From NCBI GenBank assembly GCA_025210475.1, contig JAOARW010000015.1, forward strand, positions 62,001-126,000: 64,000 bases of DNA, written 5' to 3'. The notes under the pieces are model-generated. The model was given only the letters and a program-made list of their open reading frames with translations, was not told the origin of the DNA and made no database searches. Source of the DNA: Carboxylicivirga sp. GTDB lineage: Bacteria; Bacteroidota; Bacteroidia; Bacteroidales; Marinilabiliaceae. The translations under genes were made by a program, and so were the position numbers. The stretch's first letter is position 1; each line of letters opens with the position of its first letter. Of the stretch, positions 21,469 through 32,004 are shown piece after piece.

Positions 21469-24400
21469 ATGAAGCAATTACATTTTAGATTTTTATTTGT
21501 AGTTATTGTTTTATTTTCATTTAGTTATAATTTATTTGCCCAGGCCGGTCCAGGTGGGGTTGGAAATGTTGATGGAAGTGACGGTCAACCACGAACCGTG
21601 TTGTGGATTGATGCAAGTTCATTAGGATTAACAAATGGAGCAGCAGTTGAAACATGGACTGATAAATCTGGTAATGGATATGATGTTATCCAATCTACAT
21701 TGGCCAATCGGCCTCAATATGTACTTTCACATGCTTCTATAAATAATCAACCATTGGTTGAGTTTAATGGAACCAATCAGTTTATGTGGCTACCAACAGA
21801 ATTAACCACTAACGAGAATGGAATTGTGGGTGATGATTTTGCTTGTATCATGGTGGCTGGTCGATCAACTACTTCTACGGAATGGTTTATGGGAGGAAAT
21901 GCTGATGGTCCAAGTAGTGGTAATTTACATATTGGTTGGCGTGATGGTGATACATTCGCTTTTGGATTCTGGGGCAACGATGTAAATGGAGAACCAAGTC
22001 CTACACCTGCAGCTAATACGCTTCAGATTACACACATGGATTTGAACCGTACCGTTAATCCGGCACGTCATTTATTTATGAATGGTTCATTGGTTAATAC
22101 AAGGAATTCCAATAGTACTCTTAGCGGGTGGCAATCGCCAACCCTTGGGCGACGCAGTGGAAGTGTCTATGGGGATTTACTTATTGCTGAAATGATTTTT
22201 TACAAAGGTACATTAACCAATGTTCAACGCGTGATTATTGATAACTACCTGGCAGAAAAATATAATTTGAGCATTTCAAATGACATGTACTCCAATTCGG
22301 CTTTTCAAACCGATTTAAGAGGAGTTGGTCAGATCAATGGTGATCTGTTAAGTGTTAATTCAAGTCTTGGTTTTTATATTCGTGAAGATGGTAGTGTCGA
22401 GAATGGTGATTTCATCATGTTCGGCCATAATGGTAGTGCTAATACAGAATCAACTTCCGATTTACCCGCAGGTGTGGAAGAGCGCTGGTCGAAAGAGTGG
22501 TATGTTGATAAAACCGGTAATCTGGATGCGAAGATAATCTTCGATTTGCCGGAAGGCATTTCAGGCTTCTATCCTTCTGAAATTAGCAATTATACACTAC
22601 TTTACCGTGCTGGCACCACTGGTAACTATACAGAAGTAACAGCAACGGTTGCTTATGGCGATAATGATCAGGTTGAGTTCTCCGTTTTAAATGCTAACCT
22701 TTCTGATGGTTATTATACCTTGGGTACAAAAAGTGCTGCAGATAGCCCGGTTATTGGAAAAGAAGGTGTTGTATGGTATACATTGGCTTCCGGAGATTGG
22801 ACCGATTCGGATATCTGGACACTTGATCCGTCAGGTGCTCTGCCGAATAACCCAGGAGGGGCATATCCAAATTTATTATCAGATAAAGTAGTTGTTAAAA
22901 ATGGTAAGACTGTAACCGTTAACCAGAATAACTTAAACTGCAAAAGCCTTACAGTAGAGGGGCGATTGGATATTGGAACAACCACAGGTCATAGTTTCGA
23001 TGAAATTAAAGGAAACGGACGAATTATACTGGCGGGGGATAATTTCCCATCTGGTGATGCGTCGCATTTTATTTCAAAAGGTCTGGGTGAAGGTACAGTT
23101 GTATTCGAAGGAGCCGACTATGAAATAAACACAGCTCTTGAGTTTTATGATGTTGAAGTAGCTTTAAATGCATCGGCCAATAAAGTTACATTTCTAAAAG
23201 ATTTTGATGTTAATGGTAATCTGACAGTTAAAACAGGAGGTATCCAGATTAATAATAATAGTTCAACCACTATTTTAACATTTACCATTGATGGTGATAT
23301 TGTTGTACAAGCTAATGGTTCACTAACAGTAGGAAGCGGGAATACAAAAGGTTCTTATTCTATTCCGGGTTCTATGCCTGCAGTGGGACAGTACCACAAT
23401 ATTTTTCACCAGCTGATTGTTGGAGGTAGCTTTACAAACCATGGTACGGTGCGTTTAACCAATCAAAATGCACCTGTATACAATCAATTTACATCGACTG
23501 GTGCAGCAACCTTAAGATTCACTGGAAGCGCAGATGAAACATTCTATTGTTATAACACGACTGATTTATACAACTTGGTGATTGAGAAAGGAACTGACCG
23601 AACTTATGTGTTGGAGCTTTATTCCGACAATGATGCCTATTTCAGGTTATTCGGACCGAATAATTACGGTCGTTCGGGTTCTTCTCCATTTACAAATGCT
23701 AACCCAGAGGTACGCAAAGCTTTATGGATTTATAAAGGTACCTTAAAACTGACAGGTAGTGTGTACATTCCAACATTATCAGAAGGAGCTGCAGGAGGCG
23801 GTAATGGAGATTACGCCATCGGATTTGATGCCAAAATGTGGATAGCCGGATCAAGTGTCAAAGTACATACTTCTGCTACAAATGCTAATGATATACCTGG
23901 TTTTACTTCATCAGATACACATACCGCAGTGGGTGTGAGTTCAAGTGGTAGTCATAGTGCTTTATCTCTCTATGGTGAGTTCGAAATCGATAATGGATAC
24001 TTTGATACGGATAATAGTTATGGATTTGTTTTTTGGGATTCTGCCAATCCAACAGCCAAAATTAATGGCGGTACGCTTAATGTAACCAAACTATACCAGG
24101 TGGGGTCAGGTACTGCAACCTATATTCAAACCGGAGGATATCTTACTAAAAATGGGGGCGATCATTTTGATTTGAGTAATGCTGAGTCTGTATTTCAAAT
24201 GTCAGGAGGTACCATCGAAGTGCAAAATGGTAATTGTTTGATTGGTTCCAAAGAAGGAAATTATAATGTTACTGGTGGTACAATTAAGATTAAACAAAAT
24301 GGCGGGTCAACACCTATCTTAAATACTACAGTGCCACTATACAACCTCGAAGTAGAGAGCCTGAATGATATTGCAGGTTTAACACTAGACTTGCAAAGTG

Positions 24401-27400
24401 AATTAACAGTACTAAATGATCTTTCTTTGATAACACCAGATGTAACTGGAAATACAGTTGATGGTTTTCTTATTTTCCTCCATAACGGAAATGATGTAAG
24501 TATTGGTCGTAATTTTAGGATAGAGCGTGGAGCACGTTATGAGTGGGACTTTAATTCTGGTAATTCATGGCCAGGTGGTTGGACTCAGAATACGACAACT
24601 TTTAATGGAACAGAAGATGGAACGTTATATTTTACATGGCATGATGATCCGACTAAAGGTCAGGAGCAAAACTTCTGGAATTTAGTACTTAATAAGCCAT
24701 CTGGTAAAAAACTAACACTGTTGAGTAATACGGCAGTAAAAACAATGACAGGTGTTAATAATCGTCTAATTAAAACACATGGTGAGCTGAGAGTGGAATC
24801 CGGAACTTTTGACCAGGGAGAGCATTCTATTAGAGCCTATGGTAATATTGTTAATAAAGATGTTTTAACTGTATATGAGCATGGTGTAACTGGTAATGAG
24901 GCAAACATAAAATTACGTCCTGGTAATTACTCCATCGAAACAACTGATAATGCCGAATTCGGATTAGTTAAGTGTAACCCGGGAAATGGTTCTGTTTTAA
25001 GCTTTACTTCAGATGTTTATATCAAAAGACTAAATTATCACAACGGTCGATTAGATCTTAATGCAAACAACTTAAAGCTTGATTACCTATACAATAATGC
25101 CAGTGATGATACATTTGTTGCTGGTAATGGTAGTGTACAACAAATGTTTATAACCGATGGCAATTCATCAGATGGAGGTTTATCTCTGAAAGTTTATGAA
25201 AATCGAAGATATACTTTCCCAATAGGAGTAAGTGGAAAATATACACCTGTTGAGGTTACGGTCAGTGGATTTGTTGATGAAGGATACTTAACGATAAATC
25301 CAGTTGATGGAGAACTGAAAACCACAAATTTGAATGGTAATGATTTATTAAGCTATTACTGGCGAGTTAATCATGAAGGGTTTACTTCACTACCAAATGT
25401 AATATACAATCTGACATATGATGAAGATGATGTGATTAATGGAGGTGGTGGTAATAATGCTGATAATAATTACTACCCGGGTAGAGTTTTAGGTGAAAAT
25501 CCATATACCCGTTCATACATTAACGACAGAGGAAGAGTTGATGATTCAAATAACATCATCACCTACGATAATGGAAGTGGTTCAGGATTACAATTGGTGA
25601 GTGCTAATTATACAGCTGGTCGTAATAATCGTTTTAATGGTACAGTAGCTCAGTTTCATTCAAATGGTTCATACGTGAACTGGAATTCAAGGAGTACATG
25701 GGTTGAGAATCAGGTACCAACAGAAGGTAGCGTTGTACATATACGAAATGGTAACAGAATATGGGGAAATAGTATTCCAGATTCACCAGCCGAAGTAATT
25801 TTTGAGCATGACTATATTGCAAATCCAGTGGCAACACAAGAGAATGTAGCACGATTGCAGTTTAATACGGCAGGTACTTTTAATCTTGGTAAAGTGTCAG
25901 GTACAGGTATGATTTCTCTTAGGAATTCAGTTAATCCAACGGTTAATGGTGATTGGGGTGAATTTGCTGATAACCCGGATGCCATCGTTATGTATTGGAA
26001 TGGGAATACAACCTTAACGAATATAATGCAACCTGCTCCTTCATTAATGATTGAAGGTTCCAATGTAACGATTGATCAGGATATTGTATTGAATGCAGAT
26101 TTGATTTTGACGGGTAATACAAATCTGACATTGAATCAGAACGTACATGTTAAACGTAACTTATATGTAGGTGCTTGGACAGGTGGTAATTTGATTTTCC
26201 CGGGATCAAATCCAGCAATAACAGTCACAGTTGATGGAGATATTGATTTTACATATATTAATGAGAGTGGTGATCGTGATATTCAGGTTGCGGATTCAGG
26301 CACACCAGTAACTCATAAACTAATTGTGAAGGGTGATATAAACCAAGGAAGTAATAATAACTTCTCAATTGATTTGTATAATGGTATAGGAAGGCCAAAT
26401 GTTGATTTAGAAATACAGGGAGAGTCAAACAATAATTACTCTCGCACTTCTACCTCAGTGCTTGAATTGTACCGAATCATAATGAATAAAGGTACTGTGG
26501 CGGATAATACTTTTACATTCTCAAATAGTTTTAATTTGAATGGAGCAACAGCTGGGGTGGGGATTGATAAAGCAATAGAATTACAAAATGGTACGCTTGT
26601 ACTTGACGATTCAGCAATTGATATTAACCTAACAACCGGGGATGATAACTTCTCTATTACATCTACTACAGCTTTAGAAGTAAAACAAGGAACCGTTAAA
26701 GCTTCCGGTAATTCAGGAATTAATCTGGATGGTTTGTTAAAAGTATCAGGTGGAACTGTAGATATGTCTGGTGGAAATAACCCAATTATATACAGTGCCT
26801 CGGGTAATGCGCAAATCAATGTCTCTTCTGGTACTTTAACTGTTGGATCTCAAATAAGGCGATCAACATCAACCGATGATGGTTCATTAAAGTATTACCA
26901 ATCTGGTGGTAGCGTGGTAGTGGGTGAAACATCGGCACCAGTAGGTAGCAGAGGAGTCTTTGAAATCAGAGGTGCAGGAAGTCATTTCGAACATACAGGA
27001 GGTACGCTTCAGATTGCAAATGGACAAACATCAGCTACAATAGCTTCGGTTTATCTGACGCCTGAAACCTATAATATTGCAGACGGGACAAATCTTACAT
27101 TTGATCCGGTGCTAACCTCAGGTATAAATGAGATAGGTATTTATTCGCAAATACCACTAAAGAATGTGACACTGGCAAATGATGCCTTACTTAATGTTAA
27201 ACTTTGGACGGTACCTCTAAATATCGAACAAAATTTATTAATTGATGCTAATTCCACATTTAATGCAAATGGTCAGGATTTAAATATAGGTGGTAATTTT
27301 ACATTAAATTCGTCAGGTTCATTTACCCATGGAAACAATAAAACAACGTTCACCGGTAATATTGATCAGGACATTAATGGAACACCTACTTTCTATGATT

Positions 27401-30400
27401 TAGAAAAGAATGGCACTTCTGAGTTGGAAATAAATAATGAAATAAATGTTACCAATCAGCTTTTCTTTAACGCCGGTACTTTTGCCGATAATGGAAATAA
27501 CCTGAATGTTCAGGGGTATGCTCATTTTGCAGGTACGCATAATTATGGTGGCAGTGGTAAAGGCTTGGTATTAAATGGTTCTGCTAAGCAGGAGCTATCA
27601 GGTGGAGGAACACTGGGCATGCTGACCATTAATAACCCTTCGGGAATTGATGTGCCACTTGGTAATGAGTTCACAATTACACAAAAGCTTCGTCTCGAAT
27701 CAGGAGTTTTTAACATCGACAAAAACTTGTTAGTGTTAAATGAGAACTGTATTGTAGAACATGGTACGGAGGATTTCTCTGAAACCAATATGATTCAGAA
27801 TAATATTTCATTTACCGATAATGGAGTTCGAAAGATATTCCCACAGGTAACAAGTGGTGCATATAGCTTTGTATATCCTATGGGATCGGCAGGAAAGTAC
27901 ACTCCAGTATCGGTTAACTTAACCGCGAATGCTAACAATACGGGTTCACTAACTGTTAAGCCGGCTAATGAATATCACCCAAGTGTGACTGATCCGAATA
28001 ATGTACTTAATTACCACTGGGAATTGAAAGCGATTAGATTAACAGGGTTTAGTGGTGAAATTCGTATGAAGTTTGATCCGGATGATGCTAAAGTGACAGG
28101 TGGTAATTCCATTGATGATTATATTACTGCACGACTTTTAGCAGATGGTACGGGTGACTGGAATAAATTTTCGGGAGCTGGTGTGATCGATAATACAACT
28201 AAAGAGTTAGTTTTTGATTTTGCAGTTACCGATGATAGTGGTATTAGTGGTGCTTACACAGCGGGTATTGATGCCGCTATACCTGATCAGGTACCAGGCT
28301 ATATTACAATTTCGAATGGCGATTGGACAAACAATGCCATTTGGGATACTTATCCAAGCGCAGGTGGAACAGTTCCGGCTGGTGGTCCAAGGGGGTCAAT
28401 TGTATACATTGCCCATGAGGTGGATGTGCCAAATAATTTCTTGTCGGTATACAAGACTAACATTAACCCAACAGGAACTTTAAGCCTTGGATCTACTTTT
28501 GGTCATCGTTTAGGTGAAGTTAAAGGAGAAGGTTTACTAAAAATGGAAGATCGCGGTAGTTTACCGGCAGGTGTATATGACAATTTCTTCTCTCTTAGTG
28601 GAGGAACACTTGAATTTGCGGGTACTACCAATTATGATTTCTTAAGTGATATAAATCAACTAAACAATTTGGTATTGAGTGGTACCGGTGATCGACGTTT
28701 CCCTAACCTGGATTTAACTATTCTGGGAGATCTTACAATTGATGGAGCTAATGCCATTAATGAGCACGATCGCATTCTTTATACAAAGGGCGATATTGAT
28801 TTTAAGGCAGGTACTTACGATGCGGGTACAGGTGCTTCAAATGTTGTATTAAATGGAACAGCATTACAATACATTAAAGGAGCAACTGAGTTCAATGGAA
28901 CCAACGATTTCTATAATCTAACCATCAATAATGCCGCAGGTGTGGAAATTGAGACCGGGGTAGAAATCAGTAATGTTCTGGCATTAACCAATGGTATTGT
29001 ATTTAATATCAATGATAAGTCATTTACCGTTGATAATGCAAGTAATTCATCTGTAACAGGTGGAGGTGCAAGTTCATATGTTCAGGGACCTTTGACTAAA
29101 CTGGTAAATAATGGTGATAGCTTTAGCTTCCCAATTGGAGATGCTGATCGCTTGGGAGATGTCATAATTAGTAATACCAACACTTCCGGTGCTGATTATT
29201 GGATTGCCGAATATTTTAATAACAATCCTGCCAATGAAGGTAAAAATCCAAGCAGCATGGCGGGCGATGTGAAATTTGTAAGTCATAACGAGTACTGGCG
29301 AATTAAAGGAGCTGTTTCAGCTGAGGCAGAAGTAACACTTAGGTGGGATAATTTGAGTGGCGTAACGCCTGATGATGATTTCAGAGTTGTTGAATGGAGA
29401 TCGACTTCCAATTGGAACGAAGTAGCCATTGCAACGCCATCGGGTAACAACAGCGCAGGGACTGTTAAAACAGCTTCTCGAATAAGTTATAATGAGTTCG
29501 CTGCAGATGGTAATTTCTTTACATTTGGTTCTGTTTTAATTCCTGCCTTTACGTGGCAAGGAACTGGCCCGGATGGTAACTGGTTTAATACAGCCAACTG
29601 GGTAGATGGAGTTGTGCCATCGGCCGGTACAGACATTACACTGAATACAGCCGGGCATGCACCGTTTATTCCCGATCAGGCAATTGTTGCTCAGGTTAAT
29701 AATTTAACCATTAATCACAACTTGGGATTAACCATGCAACCAGGTTCTCAGTTAACCGTAAATGGTGTATTAAATACGAATGATCGATTATTTGTAGAAA
29801 ACACAAATGCCAAGCCAGCTTCATTAATAACTAATGGAACAGTTAATGGAACAGTTTCTGTTAAGTGGACTTACGATAATTTACGATGGTGGTTTATCGG
29901 TCATGCCATAAGTAATGCAGCTATGAGCAGTTACGAGGCCCTTCGTCCGGCCAATGATTATGCCATGTATGATTATCAGAATGGTGGAAGTTATTACAAA
30001 GTATCAGATAATGCAGGAACTTATAATCTGGCTAGCCAAAATAAGCTGCAAGGCTACTTATTTAAAGTAAAAGATACCGGTGCCGAAGTAACACAGGTTG
30101 GTACTTTAAACGATGACAATGAATATAGTCGTGTGTTACTGGATGAATGGCAGATTATCGCTAATCCTTATGCTTCGTATTATAAGTTACCTAAAGATAA
30201 CAGGGCTGGCTCTGATTTTGAACACACAACAGGTACGGTCTATGTTACTGTATCAACACGAAATAGTGACAAGACTTTTGAAACGTTCAATACAATCTCT
30301 GGTCTGGCTTCTCCTGAAACATTTACTAATGGTATCATTGCCCCTTCACAAGCCTTCTATTTAAAAACGGAACCAGGGCATGAAGGTGAATCGGTATTTA

Positions 30401-31140
30401 TGCGTAAAGGAAATCGTATTCACGATGTGAATAAAGTTAGCCTGAAGTCAACTAAGAATAAAGAAAACGATGTATTACGTGTGAAATTAAATAACGGAAC
30501 ATTGGTTGACGAAGCTGTTATTGCACTTCGCGAAGATGGACAAATGGCTTTTACACGTATGGATTCTGAACAACGCTTTATGAGTGGAAACGACTATTCT
30601 TACATCTATTCAATGATTGATGATAATAAAGCAGTAATCAATGTTGTTCCTGCTGATATGAAAGATAGAGCGGTTAAGCTTGGGGTTAAAACAAAGGCCG
30701 GTGAGCATACCATTCATATCGAAGGTTTCAATACTTTAAGTGAAGATTATAAAATTGAACTGGAAGATATGATCAAAGGTTCAATCGTACAATTGGATGC
30801 CAATTCAAGCTATACTTATACAGCCGAAGAGGAAGAGTCGAATGATCGTTTCATTCTGCACTTTAGTAAAACGGATGTTTCAACCGGTATTGGTGATGGA
30901 ACTGAAGAGACAGAAGAGCAGGCTAGGGTTTATGTTCAGAATAAGTCAACTTTAGTTGTCAATTGCGATTGGATGGGAGTTAAGCAAGTGATGCTTTATA
31001 CTTTGGATGGTCGCCTAGTTGATACAATTGAATTTAAAGCTGATACCTTCACCAAAGATTTAAATCTTAAATCAGGTATCTATGTAGTGAAGCTAGTGGG
31101 TGAAAGTAAACAGTTTGAACAAAAAGTATATGTGAACTAA
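21469..31140 (+). CDS. Giant (3,223-residue) T9SS-secreted protein with N-terminal LamG-like domain
   Basis: The signal peptide (residues 1-25, ends LFAQ) is followed by a jelly-roll/LamG-like concanavalin fold at about residues 40-270. Its motifs are VLWIDASS, TWTDKSGNGYD, QPLVEFNGTNQ and YLAEKYNL, typical of surface carbohydrate- or ligand-binding modules. Then come beta-helix rungs with W-x-W module starts near residues 435, 1,400 and 2,285. The block near residues 2,090-2,450 resembles the first giant gene. The last 428 residues are the shared module with a type A T9SS sorting domain (STGIG, GIYVVKLVG, basic end). Export by Sec then T9SS to the cell surface is predicted. The N-terminal domain, absent from the visible parts of the other two, suggests different ligand specificity. 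Ordinary codon use and an intact frame indicate a functional gene. Confidence 0.92.
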   Translation: MKQLHFRFLFVVIVLFSFSYNLFAQAGPGGVGNVDGSDGQPRTVLWIDASSLGLTNGAAVETWTDKSGNGYDVIQSTLANRPQYVLSHASINNQPLVEFNGTNQFMWLPTELTTNENGIVGDDFACIMVAGRSTTSTEWFMGGNADGPSSGNLHIGWRDGDTFAFGFWGNDVNGEPSPTPAANTLQITHMDLNRTVNPARHLFMNGSLVNTRNSNSTLSGWQSPTLGRRSGSVYGDLLIAEMIFYKGTLTNVQRVIIDNYLAEKYNLSISNDMYSNSAFQTDLRGVGQINGDLLSVNSSLGFYIREDGSVENGDFIMFGHNGSANTESTSDLPAGVEERWSKEWYVDKTGNLDAKIIFDLPEGISGFYPSEISNYTLLYRAGTTGNYTEVTATVAYGDNDQVEFSVLNANLSDGYYTLGTKSAADSPVIGKEGVVWYTLASGDWTDSDIWTLDPSGALPNNPGGAYPNLLSDKVVVKNGKTVTVNQNNLNCKSLTVEGRLDIGTTTGHSFDEIKGNGRIILAGDNFPSGDASHFISKGLGEGTVVFEGADYEINTALEFYDVEVALNASANKVTFLKDFDVNGNLTVKTGGIQINNNSSTTILTFTIDGDIVVQANGSLTVGSGNTKGSYSIPGSMPAVGQYHNIFHQLIVGGSFTNHGTVRLTNQNAPVYNQFTSTGAATLRFTGSADETFYCYNTTDLYNLVIEKGTDRTYVLELYSDNDAYFRLFGPNNYGRSGSSPFTNANPEVRKALWIYKGTLKLTGSVYIPTLSEGAAGGGNGDYAIGFDAKMWIAGSSVKVHTSATNANDIPGFTSSDTHTAVGVSSSGSHSALSLYGEFEIDNGYFDTDNSYGFVFWDSANPTAKINGGTLNVTKLYQVGSGTATYIQTGGYLTKNGGDHFDLSNAESVFQMSGGTIEVQNGNCLIGSKEGNYNVTGGTIKIKQNGGSTPILNTTVPLYNLEVESLNDIAGLTLDLQSELTVLNDLSLITPDVTGNTVDGFLIFLHNGNDVSIGRNFRIERGARYEWDFNSGNSWPGGWTQNTTTFNGTEDGTLYFTWHDDPTKGQEQNFWNLVLNKPSGKKLTLLSNTAVKTMTGVNNRLIKTHGELRVESGTFDQGEHSIRAYGNIVNKDVLTVYEHGVTGNEANIKLRPGNYSIETTDNAEFGLVKCNPGNGSVLSFTSDVYIKRLNYHNGRLDLNANNLKLDYLYNNASDDTFVAGNGSVQQMFITDGNSSDGGLSLKVYENRRYTFPIGVSGKYTPVEVTVSGFVDEGYLTINPVDGELKTTNLNGNDLLSYYWRVNHEGFTSLPNVIYNLTYDEDDVINGGGGNNADNNYYPGRVLGENPYTRSYINDRGRVDDSNNIITYDNGSGSGLQLVSANYTAGRNNRFNGTVAQFHSNGSYVNWNSRSTWVENQVPTEGSVVHIRNGNRIWGNSIPDSPAEVIFEHDYIANPVATQENVARLQFNTAGTFNLGKVSGTGMISLRNSVNPTVNGDWGEFADNPDAIVMYWNGNTTLTNIMQPAPSLMIEGSNVTIDQDIVLNADLILTGNTNLTLNQNVHVKRNLYVGAWTGGNLIFPGSNPAITVTVDGDIDFTYINESGDRDIQVADSGTPVTHKLIVKGDINQGSNNNFSIDLYNGIGRPNVDLEIQGESNNNYSRTSTSVLELYRIIMNKGTVADNTFTFSNSFNLNGATAGVGIDKAIELQNGTLVLDDSAIDINLTTGDDNFSITSTTALEVKQGTVKASGNSGINLDGLLKVSGGTVDMSGGNNPIIYSASGNAQINVSSGTLTVGSQIRRSTSTDDGSLKYYQSGGSVVVGETSAPVGSRGVFEIRGAGSHFEHTGGTLQIANGQTSATIASVYLTPETYNIADGTNLTFDPVLTSGINEIGIYSQIPLKNVTLANDALLNVKLWTVPLNIEQNLLIDANSTFNANGQDLNIGGNFTLNSSGSFTHGNNKTTFTGNIDQDINGTPTFYDLEKNGTSELEINNEINVTNQLFFNAGTFADNGNNLNVQGYAHFAGTHNYGGSGKGLVLNGSAKQELSGGGTLGMLTINNPSGIDVPLGNEFTITQKLRLESGVFNIDKNLLVLNENCIVEHGTEDFSETNMIQNNISFTDNGVRKIFPQVTSGAYSFVYPMGSAGKYTPVSVNLTANANNTGSLTVKPANEYHPSVTDPNNVLNYHWELKAIRLTGFSGEIRMKFDPDDAKVTGGNSIDDYITARLLADGTGDWNKFSGAGVIDNTTKELVFDFAVTDDSGISGAYTAGIDAAIPDQVPGYITISNGDWTNNAIWDTYPSAGGTVPAGGPRGSIVYIAHEVDVPNNFLSVYKTNINPTGTLSLGSTFGHRLGEVKGEGLLKMEDRGSLPAGVYDNFFSLSGGTLEFAGTTNYDFLSDINQLNNLVLSGTGDRRFPNLDLTILGDLTIDGANAINEHDRILYTKGDIDFKAGTYDAGTGASNVVLNGTALQYIKGATEFNGTNDFYNLTINNAAGVEIETGVEISNVLALTNGIVFNINDKSFTVDNASNSSVTGGGASSYVQGPLTKLVNNGDSFSFPIGDADRLGDVIISNTNTSGADYWIAEYFNNNPANEGKNPSSMAGDVKFVSHNEYWRIKGAVSAEAEVTLRWDNLSGVTPDDDFRVVEWRSTSNWNEVAIATPSGNNSAGTVKTASRISYNEFAADGNFFTFGSVLIPAFTWQGTGPDGNWFNTANWVDGVVPSAGTDITLNTAGHAPFIPDQAIVAQVNNLTINHNLGLTMQPGSQLTVNGVLNTNDRLFVENTNAKPASLITNGTVNGTVSVKWTYDNLRWWFIGHAISNAAMSSYEALRPANDYAMYDYQNGGSYYKVSDNAGTYNLASQNKLQGYLFKVKDTGAEVTQVGTLNDDNEYSRVLLDEWQIIANPYASYYKLPKDNRAGSDFEHTTGTVYVTVSTRNSDKTFETFNTISGLASPETFTNGIIAPSQAFYLKTEPGHEGESVFMRKGNRIHDVNKVSLKSTKNKENDVLRVKLNNGTLVDEAVIALREDGQMAFTRMDSEQRFMSGNDYSYIYSMIDDNKAVINVVPADMKDRAVKLGVKTKAGEHTIHIEGFNTLSEDYKIELEDMIKGSIVQLDANSSYTYTAEEEESNDRFILHFSKTDVSTGIGDGTEETEEQARVYVQNKSTLVVNCDWMGVKQVMLYTLDGRLVDTIEFKADTFTKDLNLKSGIYVVKLVGESKQFEQKVYVN
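29854..31140 (+). repeat. Shared C-terminal module, copy 3 of 3
   Basis: 428 residues plus stop, collinear with copies 1 and 2: WTYDNLRWWFIGHA, NDYAMYDY, LQGYLFKVK, STRNSDKTFETFNT, IIAPSQAFYLKT, TRMDSEQRF, then the T9SS sorting domain. Confidence 0.85.
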
Positions 31141-31160
31141 ATTAGATAAGAGTATAATCG

Positions 31161-31192
31161 AAGCCGGGTGTTTAATTGCATCCGGCTTTTTT
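31161..31192 (+). terminator. Rho-independent terminator
   Basis: A 10-bp stem AAGCCGGGTG / CATCCGGCTT with one G-U pair, an 8-base loop and a T-run, 20 bases after the stop of the third giant gene. It is unlike the hairpins of the other two giants. Confidence 0.85.
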
Positions 31193-31274
31193 ATTACTCG
31201 TGGTTACTCATTGTTGAACCCTCAAAAGTATTAATAAACAGGGTTCTATTAGTCTGAGTATTTACTCATTAATT

Positions 31275-31721
31275 CTATCTTTTCTGCTTAAAAAAATCCT
31301 GTATGATTTGTTGGCATTCATCCTTCATAATGCCCGATACTATTTCTGTTTTAGGATGCAATAAAGAAGGTTGACAACGGGCAAAACCCCTTTTCTCATC
31401 AACAGTGCCATATACTACTCGCTTAACTTGCGACCAGTTAAGAGCTCCGGCACACATCACGCATGGTTCTAAAGTGACGTACAATGTGCACTCATTCAAA
31501 TATTTTCCTCCTAAAAACTCAGCTGCAGAAGTAATAGCCAGCATTTCAGCATGAGCAGTTACATCATTGAGCGTTTCCGTAAGGTTGTGTGCTTTTGCAA
31601 TTACCTGATTGTTACAAACAACTACTGCACCAACCGGTACCTCATTTTTTTCACGGGCCTTTTGTGCTTCCACAAAGGCTTGTTTCATATAATATTGATC
31701 AGAAAAATTTATTTCACTCAT
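31275..31721 (-). CDS. tadA: tRNA-specific adenosine deaminase (A34 to inosine)
   Basis: 148 residues, the usual length for TadA. The zinc/catalytic signature of the cytidine deaminase superfamily is complete: H57-A-E59 (proton shuttle Glu) and P-C87-V-M-C90. The AGALNWSQVKRVVYG stretch is typical of TadA. It deaminates the wobble adenosine of tRNA-Arg(ACG), widening codon reading in the cytoplasm. Some close relatives act on free guanine or other nucleobases, and the sequence alone does not fully exclude this. It is divergent from aspS, about 280 bp from that gene's start, and is a single-gene unit on the minus strand. Confidence 0.9.
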   Translation of the reverse strand: MSEINFSDQYYMKQAFVEAQKAREKNEVPVGAVVVCNNQVIAKAHNLTETLNDVTAHAEMLAITSAAEFLGGKYLNECTLYVTLEPCVMCAGALNWSQVKRVVYGTVDEKRGFARCQPSLLHPKTEIVSGIMKDECQQIIQDFFKQKR

Positions 31722-31966
31722 GGTGTTGTTGATTTATGCTCAGTGCGCTGTGGATGTTTCATAGTTTATCAGTGCGAATTTATTAGCTATAATTTTTACC
31801 CCGTTCTTTCGTCATAGCTTCTCTTTCTGTAGTCTAAAATAGTGACAAAAATCATGTATTAAATGGGTAACAATAAAAAACTATTGCCTAATGTACTCAA
31901 CTGCTTTTTTGTATCCTTTTTCTTACTATTTTCGCAAAGATAATTTTAAACGTCAATATCGTTGCA

Positions 31967-31985
31967 TACATTTGCCAATTGGCAA
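31967..31985 (+). promoter_or_regulatory. aspS promoter -7 box overlapped by a 14-bp palindrome
   Basis: TACATTTG (31,967-31,974) fits TAnnTTTG, with a TTTT stretch 19 bases upstream. It predicts transcription start near 31,981, about 24 bases before the ATG at 32,005. The perfect palindrome TTGCCAATTGGCAA (31,972-31,985) overlaps the box and start point. A wider pair, TCGTTGC (31,959) with GCAACGA (31,982), flanks it. Confidence 0.55.
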
Positions 31986-32004
31986 CGATAAATATGTAAT
32001 TACA

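Noticed and set aside
31891..32004. Upstream ATG extending aspS by 38 codons
   Set aside because: The extra residues do not resemble AspRS, and the predicted promoter at 31,967 would start transcription after this codon.
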